NCBI GenBank assembly: GCA_037954665.1
Contig: JBBMOL010000012.1
Coordinates: 2,542,001-2,606,000 of the forward strand
Reading direction: 5' to 3'
DNA length: 64,000 nucleotides
DNA from: Laguncularia racemosa
Lineage: Eukaryota > Streptophyta > Magnoliopsida > Myrtales > Combretaceae
The notes beneath the pieces are model-generated. The model saw nothing but the letters and a program-made list of their open reading frames with translations, was not told where the DNA came from and made no database searches. A program made the translations under genes and the position numbers. Positions 51,831 through 64,000 of this stretch are shown here, in pieces. The stretch's first letter is position 1; every line of letters begins with the position of its first letter.

Positions 51831-54100
51831 AATCACCCTACTCCCTGATCCATCCGCCAACCCAACCATCGAAACCCTTTTCACCTTGAAAATCCTGTAA
51901 AAGCGTACGTACGCACGCACAAAAACATTAGTAAAATTTTCTAGGAGAAACCTAAGAAAATTAAGCAAATATGATAAAAATATTGCTAGTTTCAGATCAG
52001 TTTTGGTTTGTTAGGGTAACATTGATGTGCTAAAAAATCCTCTTGGGGTTTAAACGTTGGCGCCAGGAGGTGGCCAAAGTCTGACGAATGACCAACATTA
52101 GCTTTTCGCATTGATTTTATTTATTTATTTATTTTAAATAAATCCACATAAAAAATTGTGAAAGATTGTATTGAGTTTACTTGTACTTTAATATGATATT
52201 TTTACTTTCATGAAATTGTAAAGGAAGATATATGGTGGTTAATAAATTATTAGGTTTGGACAAAAATGTTACCGAACTTTTGGGCAACCATTTGATGTTG
52301 TTTTGAGCCAAATTTATGAGCAGAGACTTTGAATAAGTTATATTTTATTTATATGAGAAAAATTTCGGGTGAATCACACATTTAGCATTTATTATATTTA
52401 TTTTTCTTAAATTTGTGCTGTTTTTTAAACAAGTAATTGAAGTGTTTTTCACCAATTCTCTTGGTCAATTTGATTTGTTAGAGTTGTATTGGTTGATTGA
52501 ATTTTATGCTCAAATTTGATGATTTAGGTTATTTATAATAATTTTTAGTAAGATCGAAATTGAAATGGTAAATTCAATAAATATACATAGCAATCTAATT
52601 TAGTTTTTGTAATGACTAGTATTAAAAGAGTATATTTTTGTGGGTTCATGGAATTTTTCATGGATTATTTTGGACTCATTCACTATTTATTACTTAATTT
52701 AGTTAATATTTAACTATATATTAGACAAATTGATAAATTGCACTTGGTTTTATGATAATTCGAATAATCATACAATCTTAACTCGCTAGTCTAATGGAAT
52801 GAACGAGTTGATCATTGTGATATGAGGTGGAGAGACATTACTGACTCAATCTTAAGAGTAATTCGAACTTGATATAAACTATTTATATGAAAATTATAAT
52901 TTAGAAGAAAATTGCTAGATTTAATTAGCACTTTGGTAATTTATGATATTTAATTAGATTTAAAAAAAAAAGCATAATGATACAAAGTTTATTAAAAATA
53001 GATAAGAAATAAATGAAATAAGGCGATTTGAGGTTGATAATATGATCTAGTAACTTTATACAGTATATTAGTATAACTATATTTGAATTGAAACAAATCT
53101 TAATAAGTTATGTATATGGTTATAGTAGGTGAATAAGGAATGCATCATTCTTTGACTAGTGGATAAAGAATAATCTTGGGCTAGGTGAGTATCTAGGACT
53201 CCTTGTTGATTGGTAATTGTGGTTTTGTTTTGCTAGTTGACTAAATACTTGGTTGTTGGTTCGAAGCTAATTATGGAATGAATGTGATGAGATGAGATAA
53301 TGAAATATAATGTTGATGAGCTATATGATAATATGTTGTGTTTAGCTCCATGGACGTTTTGGATTTCACTAAAGTAAAATCCTTTATGAGATTTCTATTT
53401 AGTATTCTACAACTATGCAAATGATTGCTTAGATGATTTTATATTATTGTCTAGCCGTCTTGAATGAGTGATACCTTTAAGTTGCTTGTTTACATAGAAT
53501 ATGTGCTCGAAATCATATAATTACATTCATGATAAGTTATAGAATAGACTTAAGGGTCATTCTTTTTAAAACTTAGGTTTTGATAAATGAAAGTCCTTGA
53601 TTAAAAGCTCAATTTTCAGCATATAAATTGTATTTGCTCAATTTATTACTTGGTTGTTGCTTGGTTTGAGCCACTAAGTGCCATTTAATCTAGGATACTA
53701 GTTAGTCCATAGTACGTTCATTAGCATAACATTTATATGTTGCATAAACATACGAAAATGTGCTTAGTTTGTAATATATGCTTAGAATTGTTCTTCTTGG
53801 TTTGTTATTATTGTTTCATTGGTTCGTTATGCTCACTTAGCTCACATTTTGAGTTGGGGGGTTAATTTTCAAACCTCAAATACTGAAGAATAGATTTTAA
53901 GAATCTTCTAAGGCATAGCTTGGGAAACAAAAAGTGCTAGGAGTTGCTTTTGAAGTTAGCGGCTATGATTTTTGGTCAATGTATATATATCTATATATGA
54001 ATATGGATGATAAGTGATGCTCATGTACTACTTTTGTTAAAGAAAATTTTCTACAATTTGTAAAACTAGTTTAAGTATGTTAGCTATTAAGCAAAACTAT
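51831..54100. other. probable old gypsy-type LTR, no coding content
   Basis: The stretch starts with a CA-rich patch (ccctactccctgatccatccgcc, gtacgtacgcacgcac) and ends with gctcacttagctcacattttgag...tttcaaacctcaaatactg. In my experience this order recalls the 5'-to-3' layout of long Tekay/Del-type chromovirus LTRs. No second copy lies in the window and all frames are broken, so this is a guess. Confidence 0.3.
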
Positions 54101-56172
54101 TTGAGAAGCTATCCATAGGTTTGAAAGTAGGGTGAAATATAATTAGGTGTGGTGGATTATATATTTGTTAAATAAGTAGGGCTTTGGTGAAATGAAGTAA
54201 CATATGTGGTTTGAGTAAACTTATCCTATGCGATATGCTAACTTCAATTATGATTAATAGGACATGAAGATATGATGATATATGACTAGTTGTGAAGAAA
54301 CATCCAACATATTATAGTATTTTGAGCTAGTTCATGCTAGATATGGATTGTTGATGTACTATGGAGTGTATTCATAGGTACAGATGATAGGTGAAAACCC
54401 TTGCTAAAGCATGCATTCACCATTAGAGTGCTTAGATGCACACTATGAATTTGGAGCAAGTATTTGTGAAAATGTTTCCCCAAATGGTTATGGAATGTTT
54501 ATGTTGGTGAAAACAAGTATATGTGTTAAATTTTCAGCTAGTCTTATCTTTACTTAAGGAAAAACAAAATGATTTGTCTTTTAAATACTATATTTGAGTT
54601 TTTGAGCAAAAACCTAGAAGATAGATCAATATAAAAATATAATAAAAATTTTCACAAGTTTTAATAGAATACCCTATAATCCATAATTGACAAGATATAT
54701 GTTTTAGGAATTTTTATATTGATTACTACTCTAAAATTCAAAAACAAATAACACTAAGATATGGTATTAATAATGTTTCATATCTTATCCATTTTAGCTC
54801 ACCCCTTGCTTTTAATGCTCTAATGAACCTGGACAAAACAAGTAACAAAAGTGTCACAATCACACTAAGACAGCAAACTTTTCCTATATTAAATCTACGT
54901 TGGAATTATTTATAAAAATAAATCTCCTGCTTCTTGGAACTATAAAACATGATTTAAACATTTTTCTAGTAGAAATTTATCCCAATTTATAGATCATCAT
55001 GAAAAATTACCACTAAATTCCTCATAACATAAAAGGTAGTTTATTCATAGATTTTAGGACACCCGTTAAAATAAGCACATGTATAAAGACTATATAGTAA
55101 GGGATTACCATAAACTATTGCCAACTATGTTTATGAAACGTTTATTTAAAAAAAAAACACATAAAATATTTTTACTTTTGAATTTGATGATTTAATATCT
55201 AAAGTTGTACTCCATGTACTTTAAAATAATATATTAAATACTAAATTTTTAAAAAATAAAATTTTATATACTAAATTATTCAAATCTAAAAATAAAAATA
55301 CTCCATATACCTTTAACTGAACATTTGTTTATTTATTGAGAATATAAAAGGTGAGATACACAATATCATAAAATACCTTATAAAAAAATTATCGAATAAC
55401 TTATAAATACAAAAAATAAATAAATAGCGACATGCAGATGTGTGGTTTACAAACCCATATGGACACGTCCTCGGTGATTCCTCAATTGAAATATTCTCTG
55501 GCTAGTTTCACGCCAAAAGCAAATCTAAAACTGAAACATTAACATCAAAGCTTCTTTTTATTTTTTATTTTTTCATCTTCTTATAACATGAGATAGGGAA
55601 AAGCACCATCTTGGATTTTGTACTTTCAGGATTAAAGTTGTGTCTTGAGTAAATTTTATTTTTCCTATATAACTCAATTAAATATGTTTATAGATAATTT
55701 TCTGTTTAATTAATTGCTATAACTCAATGAGGAGTTGGGCATGTACTAACTATTGATGGAACTTATAATAGAGTCAACAGAAAGATTCAAATATAAAATT
55801 TTCAATATATTAAAGGTTTAAATAGAAAAAATAGTTAAGAATTGAACAGGATAGTGGAAGCAAAAATTAAGGGAATAGAAAATGACAAGTAAGATAGCCA
55901 TCATACCAAAAATGATGTTGGAAAACATGAAAGATTGTGGAACACATGAAAATTAACTAAAAAACCGAGTTAAATAATATTTATATCAAGTATATTAAGA
56001 AATCACCATAGTATAAATTATATTTTTTATAATTAAAGGGAAGATAAACATGAAAAGTATAATTGGAAGCTTTAAACCACCAAATTGGTTTCCAATGAAT
56101 GAAGTTCTTGAATGAATTAACTTGTTGGTATGTTGACCACATACCAACAATAAATCACATCAACTAATGCAC
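54101..56172. other. AT-rich intergenic spacer
   Basis: No gene or clear repeat is seen. Confidence 0.5.
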
Positions 56173-56778
56173 TAGTTCAAAAATAGTTAATAGTTAAGTC
56201 ACCAAGTGATTAATGGACTTTTTCAATCTCCGGCTCAAAAGTTCATGGTTCAAAAGTTCATGGTTAATGTTAATTTAATATTCATTACATTGGCCTTATA
56301 AACCATTCATAATACTCTCCTACAGCACATGTAAGACTTTTCTACTATGGGGTATCATAATTTTTTCTTCTTAATCACATTTACATGCTTGTTAGGAAAC
56401 CTTATAATTGGATGCAGTTCGTCACCCTTTTTCACTATATAATTTAAATTCATTTCTACTACCCTCTACTTACAAGTCATCTCAAAAGCCTACTAAGAAT
56501 TCTATCAAGTTGAAATATTTCCACTAGATTTTGCCTTATTTTGCTTCTAAATATTCTATCTATTGGTAAGGGTTAGCTCTAATATCATTTATAATCTGCA
56601 ACACAAAAATAATCAATAACCAAACCAATAGAAGGTTAATGGACCTTCTCAACCATTAGGTCCAAAGGTTTATAACTAATATTAACTTGACAATACTCAA
56701 TACCTTGACCTTGTAAATCATTACTAATACTCTCTAACGGTCTATATGGGATATTACTCACATAAAGTATCCTAATTT
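56173..56778 (-). mobile_element. TRIM-like element, copy 2
   Basis: Direct repeats at about 56173-56362 and 56597-56778 share aaaaatagttaatagttaa-like, ttaatggacctt, tcaac, caaaggttta, ttaacttgacaata, accttgtaaatcatt and aatactctc in order. In minus orientation the right repeat is followed by TGATATTAGAGC (complement of 56576-56587; 10 of 12 bases of the tRNA-Met primer site). The interior of about 230 bases shares aaccttataattgga (56398-56412) and the ctattggt...ggttagct block with copy 1, which shows one family. No coding content. Confidence 0.65.
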
Positions 56779-59700
56779 AGGTTTTATTAGATATAGAATT
56801 TGTTTGCTTAGAGATTTGGAATGCCATAATCAAACTAGAATGTACAATAAGAAAGGAAATGAGAGACAATCTAAATGAGCAAACTAATATGAAAGACAAC
56901 AAAGGTAATGAAAGAGCACAAGATTGGACAAAATTATACATAAAAGACCCTAGGTCACCTAAGCACTCTATCCCTGCAACCATGTCATCCAAGCAATTAA
57001 TTATGTTGTCTAGTTACAAAATTAGGTCTTTCTACTATTCCATATGATTTGCATCAAATTTTAAAACTAATTTTTTTTTCTCATGCTTTTTTAGTTCCTC
57101 TCATCTTCTAAAAAGGAAATGGGAGAACATCATCATATGGATTTTGTGATTTTAGGGTTAAAAATGTGCTCTTTTTGGACTTTATTGTTCTTACACTCTG
57201 GGTTTTTAAGAAGATGAGAATAAACTTAGTAAATAAATTATGCATTTTTATGCCTAATCTTGTATTTCATTCATGGATTTGCTATCAAATTGAAAATTGG
57301 GGTTTTAATTGAAAGAAATGCAAAAAGATGGATCTCTTTTGAGGTTTTAATGCAAAAACATGCATAGTATATTTCCAAAGTAAAAGCACTCCACATTTTC
57401 GTATAGGGGATTTGGCGTCTTATGTAATAGATGAAATAATAACCGAGATTGGGGCAATAAAAAATGCTAAACACATACACCATATCAATATAATGTAATC
57501 GGATAGATAGTAGTTAACACTAATTGAAATAGGAATGTGGACATATGGTGAGTACAACAAAGATTTATTAATCATGTTGTATTTCTATAATTAAACCATG
57601 GGATAAGTTCAATAAATAAGACAATATAAGAAAATTTGAAATGGTCAAATATGTCTAAAAATAAAGAGAGGGAAGAGAAAAAAGGAAGATGGTCAAATAT
57701 GAGGTTGAGAATCCAATTAAACAAGTTATATTCATACCCTCCTAACTTTTGGCTTGCACTCACTTTGCTCAAAAGTCTTTACGGTCTAGACAAGTATGTA
57801 TATTCAAATGAAAATGGGCAGTACAGTTGCATTAAAGTAAGAGCATGGATGTGATGGATATATGGTCATCAAGATCCAATCACGCTAATTAATTCTAAAA
57901 AGAAAAAAAAAATAAAGTAAACCCCACAAACTATTATTCTCCCACTAGGAATAGGATTGTAATCTTCATCAGACACTGGTTGGATCTTTTTTTTTTTTCA
58001 TGTTGTGGGTCAACACATCCTACATAATATAATATATAATAGAGTCAATACATCCTAAAAGGGTCCGCCAAATACTTTGTTTTCTTTTATTATTCAAATC
58101 AATCCTTCGGGAGAGTCTGCATCTAGATGGAGTGACGCTAAACCCATATTTCAAAATAAATGAAATAAAATATTATTCATAATTAGGAAGATTAAAATGT
58201 AATGCAAACTATAAAGTAGATCAAGAGATCAAGAAAGTAAATTATGTTTTTAAATTGAACTAATATAAGCTCCAATTGCAAATAAACTCCCTCCTGACAC
58301 TACTAGTTACATGTAGATAAATCTTCTAAACTCTTAAAGTAAAACTTCACCTCCCTAACTTTTAAAAGTACGTAGATAACACTAAAATCATCATTAAAGC
58401 CTAAAATGATACTCATTTGTGATTCTTTTAACAATATAGTCAAATAAGTATTATTTGTATATTTTTAAAAATTACAAAAAGATAAAAGTCATATTTAAGA
58501 GTTTATAAAGTTTATTTACGCTCTGTTAAATATAAATACTCCACAATATTGTTTAAAAAAGGGTTAATTATGTACGGTGAAATGATAGCACAAAGTATGA
58601 GGATAGAAAAAAAATGATATTATTGATAATTCTCCCCTCGCAATATTGTTCATGAGTTATTTATAAGTTTAAAACCTTAAAACCAATTAAAAAATAGAAT
58701 AAATTACAATAAAGAGACAAATAAATTAAGATAAGCTATCCAAATCTAGTCACACCCCTGCACACAATGAAAACGCGAGAATTTGATGTCAAAATTGGAT
58801 TTAGACAATAAAACCACTTCATTCAACTTAAGATAAATACAAATTAGTCTTTATTGTTGTATTATGAGTTCTATAACTCTTTAAAGTTTAGCCTTTAAAA
58901 CTAAGCATCCTTTTTTAGGTTTTGATGATTTTTTATAACTTTTGTCTCTTTCAAAACTTGACTAACATTGTTTTTGAATAACTTCTATCATCCATCTTTT
59001 GATTCCAATTGTTTCTTTCTATGTTTTTAATCTTCTAATTCTTTTGCTTAACATGTCAGTTAATGAAGGAGTTTCCCCCTTATTTTTCTTATAAATAAAT
59101 AGCTAAACTTAGCTCTTTCACTCACTAGAAAACTTGATGATCTAAAAGAGATAAAACTTAATCTCATATGTCATCTAACAAATTTCTATATTAAGATTTT
59201 GTTCAAGGATTATCAACGAAATCTAATTAGTACTGGAAATTGTTTAGTGAAAGCAAGATATTGAATCAGAATATTGTGAGTATAAGATTTCTCGATTAGT
59301 GAAGATCATGAAAAGGTAAGGAAGCCAAAATCTTTAAATAAGAATTTCATAATATTGAAGATTTACCCATTTCTAAAAATTTTCCTTTCAAGTAAAGGTT
59401 GATGATTTTGAGTGTGACTTTTGGTATGGAATGGGAGTAACCCTGGTGCACTAAATTGCCATGGACTGTAGGTTAATTTAGTTTAGATATTGGTTGTTCC
59501 ATAATTCTTGTGATATTTTGTACTTCTGGAGTTTGTGATAGCTGTTGTAAACAAAATGGGTTATTTCAAGTTGTCATGCTACTTGAATAAGGGAGTTTGG
59601 AAAAATTATATATATATATATATATATATGATTGGCAAAATTAGTATGAAGGTCTTTCTATCAAGTGTATAAATATATAGTGAATTGATCATGACATGTA

Positions 59701-60985
59701 ATTTGGAGGTGACAAATCATTTAAGGATTGTATTTACAATTATCCCTTAATATAAAATTTTGAACCCGGATAATGTAATAAATCATTCAAAAGAAAAAAT
59801 AATAATAACTTCATTTTTTTAAACCCTTTAATAAGTATTCTAAGAAAAATACCTCTATATTATTTATTTATCGTTGAATCTAACTTCTTCTCCATACTTA
59901 ATCCATCAATCAAAACTCATCCTATCTAAGATAATGACTATAACACAAAATTAACAAGAAATCAATAAGTTAATGATGCATCTTATTGTACCCATGTACA
60001 GTCTATTCTATAGCATGGAACATGAATAATAAACCTAGTACATTCTAAGTAATCCGTTCCTAGTGTAACTTGAAGAAAGAAAAAATTGTATAACGTAGCA
60101 TTTAGCATTGTTAATGGGTGCTTTATGCACATTAATTACAATTAGAAAGAGCAATTTATTTAGAAAAAAAGTGAAAATCTACCATTAATAAGGACATTTT
60201 AAATAAGGTTAACTAGTTAGGAAGCCCCACAATGCATGGATACTGGAAAGGAATTTGAATTATAATTGCAATTTTATTTTTTTTTGTGGAAGTAACTATA
60301 ATTTATAAATTGATAGTAAATGATTCATAATAAATTGATATTAAACAAATTAGTAGTGATTTTTTTTAATAATAAATGTCTATAGGAGTAAAACAAATGT
60401 TTATATTTTTTATATGAAATTAGACACCAAAATTAATGTAAGAATATCGAAACTTAATAATAATAATAATAAATTATCTATTATAATATATAAAAATGTA
60501 ATAAATGTATTAAAACAACAACAAAATTCGATAGATCGGTACGATCTAGATTTAAGCTACATAATAAATTTCTATAACAACCAAATGATTATTAAAAGCA
60601 TCTCTCTCATATTGATTGGATGTTCTCAATATAATATCCTAAATTTATTTATTGTTGATAAGAAATATCATTTCTGGATGCGTGTTAATATCCTTTTTAC
60701 ACTAAAATTCACATAGTTTTCTATGTAATGAAAATTTCATCAATGTAGCCTTATGTCTGCATCTCACAACATGAGAAGTGAATAGCAATTAATATATTCA
60801 GTATTTTTCTTCGATATATGTTGGGTTATATAATATGAAAAATGATCATACTGTATAAATTTGCTGTGAGGATGCATGTGCCTAAGTACATGTACGACTT
60901 CAATCGGTCTTGAGGTTAGCCATGATACCAATCTCATTTTGATCTTGCAAAATTACACTCACAAGGAGCATCAATAAAATTGTAC
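56779..60985. other. AT-rich intergenic spacer
   Basis: No gene is recognised. It holds a (TA)n run at 59607-59629, and at about 60900-60930 a minus-strand TTGGTATCATGGCTAACCTC, which resembles a retroelement primer-binding site followed by interior sequence. Confidence 0.45.
59607..59629. repeat. (TA)n microsatellite
   Basis: About 11 TA units. Confidence 0.85.
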
Positions 60986-61413
60986 AAATATATTGCTTAT
61001 GCTAACTTAAATTCCTCATATTTCGGTCATAATTTTTTACACGATAAAATATATACAAGTATACCACTATTAAAAATACAATTATAAAGATAAAATATGA
61101 AATCGATACAATATTCAACATGATAAGCATGATTATAAAATAATTTAATATAATTCCAACATATATTGATTACTTGAAATTTTTTATTTAATTTTATATA
61201 CTTTTAAGCATTGATACCATTTAACTCAAAGTAAAATACAATCATAACACACTCCATGTACCTTGTGTTAAAATCATATATTTATTACATCGTATATTGT
61301 ATTAATTTCGTGTTTATATTTTTTAATCTGTCATGCTTGCGTTCATGGTAGATATGTTGATAAGAATTGCAGTGGAATCTTTGAGGATTTAGGTTAGCAT
61401 AAGCAATATATTT
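60986..61413. repeat. 33-bp near-perfect inverted repeat pair
   Basis: aaatatattgcttatgctaac and the following 12 bases (60986-61018) recur inverted at 61382-61413 with one substitution and one indel, about 360 bases apart. They could be terminal repeats of a small DNA element, or an inversion within a retroelement LTR, because a primer-binding-site-like motif lies only about 60 bases to the left. Confidence 0.7.
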
Positions 61414-62780
61414 ATACATTTTAGTTATGCTGCTTGTAAATATTAATTCACATGTTGTTGTTTGCTCTTCTAAATAAAACAGATAATCCCAAAATGCATT
61501 ATTAAATATGGATTATTTGTCACATGGCACGTGACAATTATTGCCACACATTTAAACATTGTTTCGCATTTAACTTTATCTAATTGGATTCACTGAAACA
61601 AACATATTCTCTATAATCTACGATTAAATTAGTTTGACATATTCACAAAGAACTTTATGCATCCATTAATGGATCTAACATTTAGCTTAATTAACAAAGC
61701 AATCTCTTGTTATCGCGTACAATTCACATTAATCCGGATAATTGATTTGCTCACCAAAGTCAATTCAACGTACGAAATATTAGCCAAAAATGTTTTTCAC
61801 TTACAGTGTTTTACAATTAGACTCGACATTTATAGCCACAAAATATCAGAATAATTATAAATACACTCTATAAATTATTATTATATATATACTATAAACT
61901 TTTAAATTATAGCTTCATCTTATCGAAAAGTTTATAAATATGTACATCTTATCGACGTCCTTCTAATAATTTAAGGGTATATTACAATTTTCCATAAATC
62001 ATCTAACTTGTTTTCTACATCATTGTTGACTTCTTCAAATATTTGATTGTAATATTAAAATCAACGAGATACGTTTGATGTCTTAGACTTTTATAGAAGT
62101 TTTACGCTTATATACTTATAATAATGAATGGGTGCAAATAAGCCTACTAAATCCTTAAATACAATTTTACATTCTTATAATTTTTAAAAATATGTATATA
62201 ATATTTAATCATTATTAAAACCTTTAAACTATTATTAAAATAATCATTAATAGTAATCATTTTTTAAGTTTAGCAAATGATTTAAAAGAATATATGTATA
62301 TTTTTAAAAACTACTAATAAATTTTATCGTACTTAAAAATTTAAGAACCTTTAAGATTTTATCAATAGATTAAGGGCATGTTTGCAATATTCTCTGCTTT
62401 TAATTTTATTATTAATTAAACCTATTAGCATGGCAAAAGGAAATATTCAAAATTAATAGTTATTGGAGGATTTAAAAAAAAAAAACAATTATTCTAACCC
62501 TCACATAAACTAATTAACCTTATTCTTCGTTTGTTATCTTGATATGGTACTGCTAAAATTTTCTTATATGGTTGATATTTTAATCTAGGATATATATATT
62601 ATATATGTGGGAGTATAGTCCCACCGGTTATTGTAAACTACTAGATCTTTTAATCATAGTGTCGACATATTGCCTTATTATTTTTACTGGAATCTTTGTC
62701 CACATACACATGGAAAACACCCTTTTGCAATATACTACTTTTTAAAAATATATATATATAATATAATATAATTCATTGCT
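61414..62780. other. AT-rich intergenic spacer
   Basis: No gene or recognised repeat beyond poly-A/T and short AT runs. Confidence 0.5.
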
Positions 62781-63522
62781 TTCCCTTTTACTCAAAATTA
62801 ATCCAAGTCTTCAGCTTTGACTATTTCTTTTTTTCTTTTTTTTTTTAAACGCTGCTTCTTCCAATCTGTCTTGTCTTTCATTTTTCTCCTGAAAAACAAT
62901 AATTTCCAACTTCAACCTCCCAATTGTCATAGCACTAGCACCATTCTTCGTCTTCTTTGGCCTCTTTTGTTAATGGTTTAGGTTTCCTTTTTCTTATTAT
63001 TCCTCCAACTTTCTCTCTCTATGCTCTGTGATTTGAAACCAAAAACACAAAAGTGTATTTTATTGTATATGAATTGGTATTGTATGTGTATGCTTCACTT
63101 CACCTTTGCTTTTGTGCTTGGTAGATTGTGCCATGGGCCCTCAATTCCACTGAAGATTAAATGGTGAACTGAAAGTTTTTCTCTTTTATTGCTCTTTTTC
63201 ACTTCCTCCTATCAGTTTTTTTCCCTTACTTTGCCTCCCATTTTCTCTCTTTTCTTTCATGTTTGTTCTTTCAAAATTGGGATTTTGGGCATGGGTCTTG
63301 GAGATTTTCGATCGGTGATCTTTAGCAACTTGATCTTGGAAATGAGTATTGGAGCTATTTGAGTAAAGCTGCTGAATCTGGAGCATAATCAGCTTTTATT
63401 GAGCTCAATTGTGGAAGTTTTTATTTTCAATTAATTTTCAATTAGTCGAACTATGGTGCTTTAGTTTAAGGTGAAACTAGTATTGATTGGGACATAAAGA
63501 CCGGAGCTTAAAGAGTTTTGAT
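62781..63522 (+). promoter_or_regulatory. core promoter and 5' leader of a new gene
   Basis: An AT-alternating stretch with TATATATATA (about 62750-62770) is followed by pyrimidine-rich leader sequence (ttctttttttcttttttttt, ctctctctatg) and then by sequence of genic composition up to an ATG at 63523. This is typical of a long plant leader. The leader has an upstream reading frame at 63291-63362. The transcript start is inferred. Confidence 0.5.
63291..63362 (+). other. upstream open reading frame, 23 codons
   Basis: ATG at 63291 opens MGLGDFRSVIFSNLILEMSI and ends at TGA 63360-63362, within the leader of the last gene. It could lower translation of the main frame, if it is in the mature transcript. 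It could also be the true start of a coding exon; no evidence decides. Confidence 0.3.
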
Positions 63523-63558
63523 ATGGAAGAGGCGGACAGGGTTCTTCATCCTCCTTTG
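63523..63558 (+). CDS. first coding exon of an unrecognised gene (partial)
   Basis: ATG at 63523 gives MEEADRVLHPPL and meets a good donor, tttg|gtaaat, at 63559. The rest up to 64000 is T-rich and broken in all frames, as expected of an intron. Upstream of the ATG the frame is closed. Twelve residues are too few to name the product. The gene continues beyond the window. Confidence 0.4.
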
Positions 63559-64000
63559 GTAAATTTCTTTCTAACCTTGAAATCCATTTGCTCATTTTCT
63601 TCATTAATGTACTCACTAGTTATCAGATCATCTTGTGAGCTGCTTTTTTTTTCTTTAATTCAGTGTTAAGTTGTGGATGGCTTGAGCACATTTTTGCAAA
63701 TGCTTGATTTGGTGTTTTTGAAATTTTTGGAGATGTCTTTTAGTTGAAATCAGATGAGGGACTCATTTGTTTAAGTACTTTAAGGGCTGTTCTGCAATTA
63801 TTTTCAACTTGAGAATTGAGAACAGAATAGTTTTTGGAAGGTTGAAGAGGCCACTTTTTCTGCAGTTGAAACTAGAAAGGTTTGATACTTGATTTGAGCA
63901 ACTATTTTCCTTGTCGTATTTCGGTTGATGAAAATTATGCTGCTAGGATTTGATTGATATAGATGAGCCAGCTATCTTGTCTATATAAACTTGGGGAAAT
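63559..64000 (+). other. probable first intron of the last gene
   Basis: T-rich sequence (long runs of T, gtttttg words) with stops in all + frames and no acceptor followed by coding sequence before the window ends. Confidence 0.4.

Overview
The window is nuclear DNA of a flowering plant, most likely a eudicot. It is AT-rich and gene-poor, with plant-type split genes, plant microsatellites and typical angiosperm transposon families (hAT, MULE, Ty3/gypsy chromovirus, TRIM-like and foldback elements). I cannot name the species. Only three host genes are supported, all on the + strand: the 3' two-thirds of a MED17 (Mediator subunit 17) gene at 684-2833, a complete four-exon gene for a TMEM128-like membrane protein at 26538-31232, and the leader and first coding exon of an unrecognised gene at the right edge (about 62780-64000). 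The rest is intergenic DNA and transposon remains.

Layout. 1-3290: MED17, broken by a one-base frameshift inside an 18-bp in-frame duplication, with a decayed tRNA-Arg(CCU)-like sequence downstream. 3290-5790: AT-rich spacer. 5.8-9.4 kb: degenerate hAT transposon on the minus strand. 9.4-17 kb: AT-rich spacer with a hairpin, MITE-like and LTR-like debris. 17.0-18.15 kb: two foldback MITEs of one family. 18.9-24.5 kb: a decayed MULE in which a MuDR-type transposase (+) faces a plant mobile domain (PMD, MAIN-like) gene on the minus strand; behind the PMD gene lies a tandem array of about 145-bp units. 25.1-31.3 kb: TMEM128-like gene with a 3.9-kb first coding intron that carries a small non-autonomous LTR element. 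32.5-41.4 kb: AT-rich spacer with a few unassigned denser stretches. 41.4-42.4 kb: LINE fragment (zf-RVT plus RNase H). 43.06-48.60 kb: complete but dead Ty3/gypsy chromovirus on the minus strand with both LTRs. 49.0-49.5 and 56.2-56.8 kb: two copies of one TRIM-like family. 51.8-54.1 kb: probable old LTR. 60.9-61.4 kb: 33-bp inverted repeat beside a primer-binding-site-like motif. 62.8-64 kb: promoter, leader and first exon of the last gene.

Nothing here works as an operon or pathway. MED17 is part of the Mediator head module used by RNA polymerase II, and the TMEM128-like protein is a small multi-pass membrane protein of unknown role. The most interesting part is the MULE-PMD composite with its private tandem array. 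The MED17 frameshift, the two TRIM-like copies and the tRNA-like sequence come next. All family assignments come from reading translations and recalling family motifs; no database search was run.
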